Positions 27,389-38,600 of a DNA stretch of 64,000 bases are shown in pieces. The translations under genes and the position numbers were made by a program. Positions within the stretch are counted from its first letter, which is position 1, and every line of letters begins with the position of its first letter. A model generated the notes under the pieces. The model was given only the letters and a program-made list of their open reading frames with translations. It was not told the DNA's origin and ran no database searches. The stretch is from Planctomyces sp. (GTDB lineage: Bacteria > Planctomycetota > Planctomycetia > Planctomycetales > Planctomycetaceae), in NCBI GenBank assembly GCA_016795105.1, contig JAEUIH010000019.1, positions 40,082-104,081 on the forward strand. The letters are read 5' to 3'.

Positions 27389-27790
27389 CTAAATAAAATA
27401 CGGTATCAGGACGAGAAACCCGATGACAAGAGCCCCGGCGGCAGTGATGAGTACGGCCCCGGCAGCGACGTCTTTTGCTTGTTCGACGAGCGGGTGAAAT
27501 TCAGGTGATGCAACATCTGCGAGAAACTCAAATGCCGTATTGAGTGCTTCAGCGGTCCAGACAGAGACAATCGCCAGGACCAGACAACACCATTCGAGTT
27601 TGCTGACACCGAGGAATCCGGCGACCGCGAACACGATGGCTGTTGCGAGCAGGTGAATCCACGCGTTGTGTTGAGAGCGCAGCATCACCAGCAGCCCACG
27701 GAACGCGAATCGAAAACTCCGCAGCCGGTCAGTCAATCGAAACGGCTTGTGCATTCCACGTCCCTTTCCGGAGTGTATCTGTTCAGTCAT
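27389..27790 (-). CDS. DgkA-type diacylglycerol/undecaprenol kinase
   Basis: The start is taken at ATG 27790 (133 residues), the usual DgkA size; upstream extension in the frame has no homology and ATG 27754 is an alternative. Three transmembrane helices are present. Family motifs include RSFRFAFRG near the N-terminus, the catalytic segment WTAEALNTAFEFLAD and KDVAAGAVL. The enzyme phosphorylates a membrane lipid alcohol (diacylglycerol, or undecaprenol in Gram-positive homologues) using ATP, recycling lipid carriers at the inner membrane. It is isolated, between the SbcD-like gene and the long repeat region. Confidence 0.9.
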   Translation of the reverse strand: MTEQIHSGKGRGMHKPFRLTDRLRSFRFAFRGLLVMLRSQHNAWIHLLATAIVFAVAGFLGVSKLEWCCLVLAIVSVWTAEALNTAFEFLADVASPEFHPLVEQAKDVAAGAVLITAAGALVIGFLVLIPYFI

Positions 27791-27913
27791 AGGTGCGACT
27801 GTTTTGGAAGTGTGACGCGATTGATTGTGGCTATGTTGGTACTGTCCGCAAGTGTGAAACGGTTGTTTGTCATCCCGCGAATTGGGGAGCCACGGGCAGG
27901 GCGGTCGTTTTGA

Positions 27914-28060
27914 CCACGAAAGGCACGAACCACACGAAAGAATCTCAGAGAAATGCGTGGGCAATTTGCTACGAGCACGACAGAGCTGCAGGTAGGCGTT
28001 TGTTGTCCAGCAGATTCAGGGATGCCAGCAGATTCAGGGATGCAAGCAGATTGAGCATGG
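27914..28060. repeat. Dispersed repeat fragments (ACCACGAAAGGCACGAACC and CAGCAGATTCAGGGATGC units)
   Basis: Two short repeat types lie here. The first is the ACCACGAAAGGCACGAACCA motif (27914-27933). The second is a set of three imperfect CAGCAGATTCAGGGATGC units at about 28006-28055. The second type recurs at 63828-63865 with two units, and a related ACCACGG...GGACCACACGG motif occurs near 63883. No gene is supported here. Confidence 0.6.
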
Positions 28061-28124
28061 CAGAAGAATGGGGACCGATTCTGGGGACAGGATTTGATTT
28101 CTGGCTACAAGCTCCCCGCCCCCA

Positions 28125-28800
28125 CCCGGCTTTACGCCGGTGGAGCCTCGGTTTGGCAACTAGCGCCCACAAGTCGCCACCCCATCGCCCCCACCCGGCT
28201 TTACGCCGGTGGAGCGCCGGTTTGGCAACTAGAACCCACACCCCGCCACCCCATCGCCCCCACCCGGCTTTACGCCGGTGGAGCGCCGGTTTGGCAACTA
28301 GCGCCCACAACACGTCACCCATCGCCCCCACCCGGCTTTACGCCGGTGGAGCGCCGGTTTGGGAACTATCGCCCACAACACGTCGCCCATCGCCCCCACC
28401 CGGCTTTACGCCGGTGGAGCGCCGGTTTGGGAACTAGCACCCACACCCCGCCACCCAATCGCCCCCACCCGGCTATACGCCGGTGGAGCGCCGGTTTGGG
28501 AACTATCGCCCACAACACGTCACCCAACCGCCCCCACCCGGCTTTACGCCGGTGGAGCGCCGGTTTGGCAACTAGCACCCACAACACGTCGCCCATCGCC
28601 CCCACCCGGCTTTACGCCGGTGGAGCGCCGGTTTGGGAACTATCGCCCACAACACGTCGCCCATCGCCCCCACCCGGCTTTACGCCGGTGGAGCGCCGGT
28701 TTGGCAGCTATCGCCCACAACACGTCGCCCATCGCCCCCACCCGGCTTTACGCCGGTGGAGCGCCGGTTTGGCAACTAGCGCCGGTTTGTCAATTGGCAT
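28125..28800. repeat. Tandem array of ten 68-69-bp palindromic units
   Basis: Ten units begin at about 28125, 28194, 28262, 28330, 28398, 28466, 28534, 28602, 28671 and 28741. Each has the core CCCGGCTTTACGCCGGTGGA followed by GCGCCGGTTTGGGAACTA and a variable GCCCACAACACGTCGCCCAT segment. The core folds as a near-perfect hairpin, CCACCCGGC with GCCGGTGG around a TTTAC loop. There are no unique spacers, so it is not CRISPR. The 68-bp period is not a multiple of three, and the same repeat peptide appears in different frames in successive open frames, so apparent long ORFs here are not genes. A final partial core follows at 28778. Confidence 0.95.
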
Positions 28801-28872
28801 CTGCGGCATTCTCGCCGCTGTTTTGGATGCCCGAACGTCGTGAAACCTGGGCTCCATCGGCGTGAAGCCGAA

Positions 28873-29090
28873 GGGGGCCCTGTTGTGCGTTATGTCTGTG
28901 TTTCTAGTTTTCAGACCTGGGCTCAACCGACGCGGGGTCGGTTGGGGCCTCTGCGTTGTGTCTGTGTTTCTAGTTTTCAGACCTGGGCTCAACCGACGCG
29001 GGGTCGGTTGGGGCCTCTGCGTTGTGTTTGTGTTTCTGGTTTTCAGACCGTGGCTCAACCGACGCGGGGTCGGTTGGGGCCTCTGCACGT
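28873..29090. repeat. Second array: three 66-bp units with CAACCGAC hairpins
   Basis: Units with GCTCAACCGACGCGGGGTCG begin at 28921, 28987 and 29053, giving a strict 66-bp period; a degenerate partial unit precedes them from about 28873. Each unit has the perfect hairpin CAACCGAC-GCGGG-GTCGGTTG. The period is divisible by three, so an open frame with a 22-residue repeat exists, but it has no start context and no sign of selection as protein. The interval 29091-29311 holds nothing recognisable. Confidence 0.9.
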
Positions 29091-29311
29091 CACACACCGG
29101 GCGATTCAGAAATTGCAGGCTTGTCGGAAGAACACGATCAACCAAAGAGCCAATAAACTGGACGCAGAGCAGCTATCCAATCACAGACACCTGCAGTGAT
29201 CAGGCTTTGAGTGATCTGAGCGGGACACAGAATCATGACTCCAATTCAGGATCGTTGGCTGTTACAATGAACTTTCGATAGATTCTAGTTCCGCTGTTGG
29301 GTTGCAGATGC

Positions 29312-29530
29312 ATGACCGAGTCCAAATCAATACCGATCCTTCGTTTAGACCGCACGGCTGTTTCTGTTTCTGACGATTTTTCAGACACGGAAACGAAACA
29401 GTGGTGGCATGCACAGACCGCGGAACGTCGACTTCAGCACATGATGGCGCTTCGGGCAATGAACTATGGTGATCGAGCTTCCGCCAGACTTCAAAGAGTT
29501 CTTGAAATTGCTGAACTCCCACCACGTTGA
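29312..29530 (+). CDS. Small hypothetical protein paired with a nucleotidyltransferase
   Basis: This 72-residue protein from ATG 29312 overlaps the downstream nucleotidyltransferase gene by 65 nt. Its C-terminal part, HMMALRAMNYGDRASARLQRVLEIAELPPR, follows a pattern I recall from short genes directly upstream of Mnt/AbiEii-like nucleotidyltransferases in many bacteria. There is no DNA-binding motif or signal peptide. The overlap implies translational coupling. A toxin-antitoxin-like or accessory role is inference from arrangement only. Confidence 0.6.
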   Translation: MTESKSIPILRLDRTAVSVSDDFSDTETKQWWHAQTAERRLQHMMALRAMNYGDRASARLQRVLEIAELPPR

Positions 29531-29912
29531 CTATCTGGTCATTGGTGGTTTTGCAGTTGGATTTCATGGCTACCCGCGATCTACCAGTGACATGGACATC
29601 TGGATCAGCAAGGCACCTGAAAACGTCCAGAGCGTCGTTGCGGCCATCCGTGAATTCGGATTCGATACACCGAATCTGACTCCTGATCTTCTACTTCAGC
29701 AGAGGAAGATTGTTCGGATGGGGCATCCGCCTGTTCGCATCGAAGTCATGAATGACATTGATGGTGTCACTTTCGATGAATGCCGTGCAGGAAGTGTGAA
29801 GGCGGAATTTGATGGGATAGAAGTGACTGTGATTGGGCTCACAGATTTGCGACGAAACAAAACTGCAAGTGGCCGTCCCAAAGACCTGGATGATCTGCAA
29901 CAGTTGCCGTGA
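29466..29912 (+). CDS. Nucleotidyltransferase (MNT/DUF6036-like)
   Basis: This 148-residue protein has the minimal nucleotidyltransferase core VIGGFAVGFHGYPRSTSDMDIWI: the GG motif and the DxD metal pair (DMD) are intact. A further Glu/Asp-containing strand, VRIEVMNDIDGVTF, could supply the third carboxylate, and the C-terminal KDLDDLQQL helix is typical of this group. Such proteins are often one half of two-gene modules where the partner is a small upstream protein. The start ATG 29466 lies inside the upstream gene. Substrate (nucleotide, tRNA or protein) cannot be told from sequence. Confidence 0.8.
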   Translation: MVIELPPDFKEFLKLLNSHHVDYLVIGGFAVGFHGYPRSTSDMDIWISKAPENVQSVVAAIREFGFDTPNLTPDLLLQQRKIVRMGHPPVRIEVMNDIDGVTFDECRAGSVKAEFDGIEVTVIGLTDLRRNKTASGRPKDLDDLQQLP

Positions 29913-30011
29913 ATTCCCAATACATGAGTCAGGCATTTCTTGATTGAATAGGGGTCTTGCTGGAGTTCGTCTGCATCGGGAAGTGATAAAATTTTGAGGG
30001 ACTGGAACCAC

Positions 30012-31874
<1,863 letters not shown>

Positions 31875-31886
31875 AGGATTGGTAGT

Positions 31887-32660
31887 GTGTCTTTGGCACT
31901 GGAACAAGTACTGCTGGGAAAGCGGCCTGGTCTGGAAGAGCGAGCTCTGGCGTTTGAGGCGATTCACCATCAGGTACTGGACAACTCCCGTTGGATGAAG
32001 TCTGCCGACTTCAACACATTTCATGCAAATGACCTGGCGTTTATGTTTGATCGGTACGATTCGCTGATTTTTGGAAATGCGATTCGTGATGCACTTGGAG
32101 GGCGGCCGTTAACGTTCCGGCTGTCAAAACGACAGACTCGATCCGGTGGTCAGACAAGCTGGAAGCGAAAGCGTCGCGTGCAACCGGGAGAACCCGCAGA
32201 GGAATTTGAAATTTCTGTATCTTCCCATCTGCTGTTTCAGACATTTCGGTCGGAGACTCGTGAAATCAGAGTCACGGGACTACCCTGTGAGAATCGACTG
32301 CAGGCGATGCAGAGAATTGTGGAACATGAAATTGTACATTTGTCGGAGCTGATTGTCTGGCAGCAGAGCGGTTGCAAAAAGCGGAGGTTCCAGGAGATTG
32401 CCGAAGGGCTGTTTGGTCATCTGGAACATACTCATCAGCTGGTCACCACACGGGAACTGGCGGCGACAAACCACGGGATTCGGCGAGGAAGTCTGGTAAT
32501 TTTTCAGTTTGAGGGGTTGGAGTATAAGGGTGTGGTTGTAAAGATTACCAAGAGGGCTACAGTACTTGTCCCTGACGGGAGGGGCCAGCTGTACAATGAT
32601 GGCAACCGTTATCTGAAGTATTATGTGCCGATTTCAGGTCTTCGTGCGATACCACAATGA
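31887..32660 (+). CDS. SprT-like domain metalloprotease-fold protein
   Basis: This 257-residue protein starts at GTG 31887. It carries a zinc-binding HExxH motif, HEIVH at residues 147-151, within VEHEIVHLSELIVW, and downstream FGHLEHTH can supply the third ligand, as in SprT/Spartan-like domains. An Arg/Lys-rich patch (about 82-98) precedes it and may contact DNA. The C-terminal 70 residues form a small beta-domain (GSLVIFQFEGLEYKGVVVKITKRATV). SprT-like proteins in bacteria are poorly characterised; Spartan homologues cleave DNA-protein crosslinks. The stop overlaps the RecQ start by 4 nt, which supports a DNA repair link. Confidence 0.75.
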   Translation: MSLALEQVLLGKRPGLEERALAFEAIHHQVLDNSRWMKSADFNTFHANDLAFMFDRYDSLIFGNAIRDALGGRPLTFRLSKRQTRSGGQTSWKRKRRVQPGEPAEEFEISVSSHLLFQTFRSETREIRVTGLPCENRLQAMQRIVEHEIVHLSELIVWQQSGCKKRRFQEIAEGLFGHLEHTHQLVTTRELAATNHGIRRGSLVIFQFEGLEYKGVVVKITKRATVLVPDGRGQLYNDGNRYLKYYVPISGLRAIPQ

Positions 32661-34936
32661 ATCCAGCAACCTCGAACCCAGCAACTTTGAATTCAACACT
32701 ACGGACCGAAGCGATGGATGGAGAAACTGATGATGACCCTTCAGTCCGGCCACTGACGGAAGCGGAACAGCGAATTGCTTCAGAGTTAAAGACCGGGCTT
32801 CAGAAGTATTGGGGATACCAGAGCTTTCGACCGCTTCAGCGAGAAGCCATGACATTGGTGATGACCGACCATGACTCGCTGGTCGTTCTTCCGACGGGAG
32901 GCGGAAAATCTCTGTGCTATCAGGTTCCGGCCGTTAGTCGAAATGGGCTGGCGATTGTTGTATCTCCGCTGATCTCGCTGATGAAGGACCAGGTGGATTC
33001 GCTGGAATCTGCGGGTGTGGCTGCAGCATGTATTAACAGCATGCAGACTGGCCGGGAAAAGGCGGATGTTGCTTCGAAGATTCGTAACGGAGAGTTGAAA
33101 CTTCTGTACATCGCCCCGGAGCGACTTGTTCAGGAACGAACACTGGAATTTCTTCAGATGACGAAAGTGTCATTTGTCGCCATCGACGAAGCGCACTGTA
33201 TCAGTCAATGGGGTCACGATTTTCGTCCGGAATATCGGAAGCTCAGCTGTCTGAGAGATGTGTTTCCCGGCATATCCATTCACGGATATACGGCAACGGC
33301 CACGGAAGTTGTCCGGAGCGATATTGCAGAACAACTGAAACTGAAATCGCCCGAGATTCTGGTGGGTTCATTCGATCGCCCAAATCTGCAGTACCGGGTT
33401 GAGCAGCGGACGGATGCAGTTCTTCAGATTCAGGAGATCCTGCAGCGACATCAGGGCGAATCGGGAGTGATTTACTGTATCAGCCGTAAAGGCGTGGAGA
33501 CGACAAGCCTGAGTCTGAACGCTCTGGGATTCAAGACGCTTCCGTACCATGCTGGCATGGAGGATGAAGATCGACGGCGAAATCAGGATGCGTTTATCGA
33601 AGAGAAGGTGCAGATTATTGTCGCTACAGTGGCATTCGGGATGGGAATTGACAAGAGCAATGTGCGATTTGTGATTCATGCCGGCATGCCGAGATCCCTC
33701 GAGAATTATCAGCAGGAGAGCGGTCGTGCAGGACGCGACGGGCTGGAAGCCGAATGTACTCTATTGTATTCAGGTGGCGACGTTGAAACCTGGGAATATC
33801 TCATGCGTGACATCGCAGACCCCGAAGTGCTCCAGGCGTCCCGGGCGTCGTTGAAGTCGATGCAGCGGTATTGCATTAGTCTGACCTGTCGCCATCAGCA
33901 GCTGGTTCGGCATTTCGGACAGTCTTTGGAGAGTCAGAACTGCGGTGCCTGCGACGTATGTCTGGAAGAGATGCAGCCGGTCGACGAGCCGCTGATTGTA
34001 GGGCAGAAGGTGCTCTCCAGCATCGTGCGGCAGGGCCAGCGATTCGGTGCTGCGTATACGGCCCATGTACTGAAGGGAAGAAAGAACAAGCGGATCATAG
34101 AATATAAGCATGATCAGTTGAGTACATATGGATTGCTCAAAGACGAGTCAGAGCATCAGATTCGCAACTGGATTGACCAGCTGGTCTCGCTTGGCTGTAT
34201 TCGGCAGGTCGGTGAGTTCAACTGTCTCGAAGTTACCGACAAGGGATGGCAGATTCTTCGGGGGGAATATAAACCGCAGTTGTTGATGATTCGCCAGACG
34301 GCGAAGAAGCAGACTCGTGAAGATCACTGGGAAGGCGTCAATCGAGAGCTGTTTGAAGAGCTGCGAATTCTTCGATTGCGACTGGCGGGCCAGAAGAACG
34401 TCCCTCCGTACATCATTTTCAGTGATGCCACACTTCGCGATCTTGCTCGACAGCGTCCCACATCGTTTGATCGCCTTCGAGCCGTCTACGGAGTCGGAAC
34501 TCAAAAGGTCAGCGAATATGGAGACACGCTGGTCAAAGCTATTGCCGAATGGTGTGCGAAAAATCATGTACCAACAGACGTGAAGTCTGAAGAGCTCGTT
34601 GCAGTGAACAAGACCACAAGGTCCAGCAGTATTTCTCTGGCCCAGTCCAGCCTCTATTTTGACCAGTTCGAAAAGAAGCGGACGATCGACGAAGTCGCAG
34701 TACAGCTGGATCGAAGTCGTGGAACGGTGGGGCAATACCTGCAGGAGTATATTCGACTACACAAGATGACAGACATCGAGCACTGGGTCCCCACACCGCT
34801 GCGCAAAAGGATTGAAGTCGCGCTGGACAGTGTGGGCACCGAACGTCTGAAGCCGGTCTTCGAAGCACTTGAAGGGCAGATTCCCTACGAAGAGATTCGA
34901 CTCGTGATTGTGGCGAGAGAAGTTGCCAGTCAGTGA
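32657..34936 (+). CDS. recQ: RecQ-family ATP-dependent DNA helicase
   Basis: This 759-residue protein contains Walker A LPTGGGKS (K84), the DEAH box VAIDEAHCISQWGHDFR (177-180) and motif VI region QQESGRAGRDG. It also has the RecQ zinc cysteines around CGACDVCLEE (about 430), an RQC winged helix, an HRDC domain (about 565-635, with VPPYIIFSDATLRDLARQRP) and a C-terminal helix-turn-helix of the HTH_40 type (about 660-715). RecQ unwinds branched DNA 3'-5' in recombination and replication restart. It is translationally coupled (ATGA) to the SprT-like gene. Its 3' end overlaps the convergent lipoprotein gene by 7 nt. Confidence 0.95.
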   Translation: MNPATSNPATLNSTLRTEAMDGETDDDPSVRPLTEAEQRIASELKTGLQKYWGYQSFRPLQREAMTLVMTDHDSLVVLPTGGGKSLCYQVPAVSRNGLAIVVSPLISLMKDQVDSLESAGVAAACINSMQTGREKADVASKIRNGELKLLYIAPERLVQERTLEFLQMTKVSFVAIDEAHCISQWGHDFRPEYRKLSCLRDVFPGISIHGYTATATEVVRSDIAEQLKLKSPEILVGSFDRPNLQYRVEQRTDAVLQIQEILQRHQGESGVIYCISRKGVETTSLSLNALGFKTLPYHAGMEDEDRRRNQDAFIEEKVQIIVATVAFGMGIDKSNVRFVIHAGMPRSLENYQQESGRAGRDGLEAECTLLYSGGDVETWEYLMRDIADPEVLQASRASLKSMQRYCISLTCRHQQLVRHFGQSLESQNCGACDVCLEEMQPVDEPLIVGQKVLSSIVRQGQRFGAAYTAHVLKGRKNKRIIEYKHDQLSTYGLLKDESEHQIRNWIDQLVSLGCIRQVGEFNCLEVTDKGWQILRGEYKPQLLMIRQTAKKQTREDHWEGVNRELFEELRILRLRLAGQKNVPPYIIFSDATLRDLARQRPTSFDRLRAVYGVGTQKVSEYGDTLVKAIAEWCAKNHVPTDVKSEELVAVNKTTRSSSISLAQSSLYFDQFEKKRTIDEVAVQLDRSRGTVGQYLQEYIRLHKMTDIEHWVPTPLRKRIEVALDSVGTERLKPVFEALEGQIPYEEIRLVIVAREVASQ

Positions 34937-35547
34937 CTCGGCTCATCATGCCCATGATCAGCGTGGCCATGATCATCGTGGCCTGGTGTATTCTGATCGT
35001 GAGAACCATGATCGTGAGCACCATGATCGTGGGAACCATGAGCATGACTGAGTGATCCGGTGTAGGGCGTTCCGTCGATGACGACGCTGAGCCTTGCTTC
35101 GGAGGATTCGTCATCGAGGTGATTGGCGAGTTCTGAGTTCTGGAGGGTGAACTGAGATGATTTTCCGGCGGGCTCACCGTCTTTCGGTGCGGCAGCAAGT
35201 TTGAACTGTTCGGGCTTTCCATTGTGTCGCAGATTGACAGTAATTTCTGTGGCATCAATCGGCGTTGTATTCTTCGCGGCCTCATCGAGAATGTAGATCG
35301 TGACCGATGATGAATCGTGCACAAGTTCTGCGTGGTATGTTCCGTTTCCAAGTTCAATCAGATGTCCATGATGCGGCCCCTCGGATGCATGATCATGAGC
35401 GTTGCCGTCGCCGTGGTCGTCTCCATGATCATGAGTACCAGCGGGTTCGGATGAATGAGGGTCATCCGTTACGGAATTGCCGCATCCTGGCAGCAGACAG
35501 AGTGCGAGTGCATGGGCTAGAGCGAATGGCAGTACACGAGTTTTCAT
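34930..35547 (-). CDS. His-rich lipoprotein of the metal efflux cluster
   Basis: Starting at ATG 35547 (205 residues) the protein has a lipoprotein signal (MKTRVLPFALAHALALCLLPGCGN, lipobox LPGC). Both ends of the mature protein are packed with His/Asp: about residues 35-65 (THDHGDDHGDGNAHDH) and the last 45 residues (SHAHGSHDHGAHDHGSHDQ). Between them is a beta-rich domain of about 110 residues. Such His stretches bind Zn, Ni or Cu in the periplasm. It follows the CzcA-like pump gene, so metal buffering or delivery to the pump is a fair inference. A longer upstream frame is unlikely to be translated. Confidence 0.8.
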   Translation of the reverse strand: MKTRVLPFALAHALALCLLPGCGNSVTDDPHSSEPAGTHDHGDDHGDGNAHDHASEGPHHGHLIELGNGTYHAELVHDSSSVTIYILDEAAKNTTPIDATEITVNLRHNGKPEQFKLAAAPKDGEPAGKSSQFTLQNSELANHLDDESSEARLSVVIDGTPYTGSLSHAHGSHDHGAHDHGSHDQNTPGHDDHGHADHGHDEPSH

Positions 35548-35645
35548 ATCAGTTCTTTCAAGAGTTGAAACAAAAGTAGCAGGCACATTCCATGTGCCGT
35601 CCGCGCCAACACCTGGCACACACAACACGTAACATTTCGATACCG

Positions 35646-38600
35646 TTAACAAACGACAGCGACCGGTTTTTCTTCCTCGAGGATGATGTTTTCGCTGGCT
35701 TCACGAACAACATGTTCAGCGGCCTTGCGTCCGAAGAGCCAGAACAGAGCTGGATGAACAAAGAAATCGAGCAGCGTTGAGCTGATGACTCCGCCGAGGA
35801 TTACGGTTGCGACGGGGTAGAGAATTTCTTTTCCAGGTTCATCGGCCGCCAGTACCAGCGGTACAAGCCCGATGGCTGCAGTGAGTGCCGTCATCAGGAC
35901 TGGAGCGAGTCGTTCAAGTCCGGCGCGGACGATCATTTCCGGTCCAAACTCCTCTCCTTCATAACGAACGAGATGGAGGTAGTGATTCAGAAGGAGGATT
36001 CCGTTGCGGGATGCAATACCGCCCAGAGAAATAAAGCCCACCATTGCGGCTATGGTCAGAGTCTGATCTGTAATGACCAGCGCTGCCACAGAACCGATGA
36101 ACGCCATTGGCAGTGCGGCCATGACCTGAAGCGAAAGGTTGACGGATTTGAACATAGAGAACAGCACAAGGAAGACACCGAGCAGAGAGACAGCGAACAG
36201 CAGCAGAATTCGTCGACTTGCCGATTGTTGACTCTGAAACTGGCCACCGTATTCAACAAAGTATCCATCGGGAAGACTGGCGACGACTGGCTGTATGATC
36301 CGCTGCACATCAGCGACGACATCGACGACACCTCGGTCTGCCACGTTACACTGGATGACAACACGACGGCGAACATTGTCGCGATTCACAGTATTCGGTC
36401 CACCGGACTCATAAATGTAGGCAACCTCTGAAAGTGGGATGGTTCCTCCTTCAGGCAGTTCGACAGCAAGTCGCCTGAGCGCATCGATATCTTCGCGATA
36501 GTCATCATCCATCCGCACTACAAGATCGAAAGTTCGCTGCTCGGAGAGGATCTCAGAGACAGCTTTTCCGTTCATGGCCGTTTCGATCAGGTTGTTCACA
36601 TTTTCGACAGTGAGTCCATACAGGAGGAGCTTTGGTCGGTCGAGTTCAATTCTGAGCTGCGGAATGATGACCTGGGGTTCAAGCATCAGGTCTCTGACAC
36701 CAGGTACAAGCTCGATTTCGGCCTTCATCGCTTCCGCTTTTTGTCGCAGCAGATCGAGATCATCGCCATAGAGTTTGATCCCGATCTGTGCTTTGACACC
36801 CGACAGCATATGGGAAATGAGATGTGAAATCGGTTGTTCGACGGCCGTTACGATCCCCGGAATTTGATCCATGGACTCGCGAATCTCGGCGAGCTGCTCC
36901 TCGCGAGTTCGAGTCGATGCCGGGTCCATTTCGATCAGATATTCGCTCATATTCACGCCTTCAGCGTGTTCGTCGAGTTCTGCTCGACCGGTCCGCCGTG
37001 CAAATCGCATGATGTCCGGGATGTCTTTCAGCGAGGCTTCAACTGTCTGATTGATTTGGTTCGAGGTCGAAAGTGAAGTACCGGGCGGCAGCACGACATT
37101 CAGCTGAATTGTGCCTTCGTTAAACGGAGGAAGGAAGTCCTTATCAAGCTGGAACACAGACAGGGCCGCCACAGCGACCATTGCGAGGGTGACAACCAGA
37201 TTCAGAACCGGGTAGTGCAGGCTGAACCGGATCACGCGATTCGCCACCCATTTGAGCGACCGCAGTATGAAGCCGTCCTTCTCTTCATGACTCGTCTGGT
37301 TACCCAGCAGCCAGTATGAGAGAACTGGTGTCACTGTCAGCGACACAATCAGTGACGCCAGAATCGAGACGATATACGCCAGTCCGAGGGGAACGAACAG
37401 TTTTCCCTCCATTCCGTCGAGAGCGAACAGCGGGATGAAGACCAGTACAACAATCATCGTGCTGTAAACAATCGAGTTCCGCACTTCTGTGCTGGCTCTA
37501 AACACGACCAGCAGTGGAGGAAGCGGCTGACTGAGTTTACGATTCTCTCGCAGTCGACGAAAGATGTTCTCCACATCGACGATAGCATCATCAACCAGTT
37601 CTCCGATGGCTACAGCCAGTCCACCCAGAGTCATCGTGTTGATGGAAATTCCGAATACGGAAAACACAATCGCAGTCATCACCAGAGAAAGAGGGATGGC
37701 AGTCAGCGTGATGAATGTTGTGCGAACATTGAACAAAAACAGGAACAGAATGATCACAACCAGAATTCCGCCATCTCTGAGTGCATCAACAACGTTGTGG
37801 ATCGCTCGATCGATGAACGTCTTCTGAGAATAGACGGGGCTGATACGGGTTCCTGAGGGGAGTGACGGGCTCAGTTCTTCCACAGCCTTGAGAATTGCAT
37901 CTGTGACACGCCGGGTATCGGCGCCCGGCTGTTTATTGACAGTCAGGACCACAGCCGGCCCCCCGCTCCACTGATCGGCGACGGATGTAGTGTTTGTTCG
38001 GTCGGAGACCGACGCGTTGTTGGTTCGGTCGGAGACCGATTCGGTAGTTGTCCCGTCCGCAGAGAGTTTTGAGTCACGTCGAACGAACGCGGTACTATCG
38101 CCTCGCTTTACCTGCGCCGCCTCCTTGACATCCGCGACCTGAGCAAGTGCGACCGGCCTGCCTTCGCGAATCGTCACAACGGTGTTTTGAAGATCTTCGA
38201 TCGACTGAATTCTACCGAGAGAACGGACGAGAAGTTCGTTGGGGCCCTGGCGGTCAAGGTAGCCACCGGTTGCATTTTCATTGGTTTGAACGACGGCCTG
38301 TTCGATCTGTGTGAGCGTGACTCCATATCGAAGCATCGCTTCGGGATCGACGAGCACCTGAAACTGCTTTCTGTCACCGCCCATGGTGAAGACCTGAGAG
38401 ACGCCTGGGATTGTCAGCAAACGCTGTCGTACAACCCAGTCTGCGGAAGTGCGAAGTTCCATGGGTGTGACCTCAGGATCATCGCTCCACATGGCGAGCA
38501 TTGCGATCTGACCCATAATTGAAGAAACCGGAGCCAGTTGTGGTGAGACACCCGGAGGAAGTCGATCCTGAACAATCTGGAGCCGTTCAGCAACAACCTG

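Noticed and set aside
28125..28800. CRISPR array
   Set aside because: Units are contiguous with no unique spacers, and no cas genes are nearby.
27793..28865. Long open frames (170-250 codons) through the 68-bp array
   Set aside because: The same repeat peptide appears in several frames because the period is 68-69 bp; no start signal, no homology. They are by-products of the repeat.
28862..29281. Open frame with 22-residue repeats through the 66-bp array
   Set aside because: In frame only because the period is divisible by three; hairpin-forming DNA repeat without initiation context or family.
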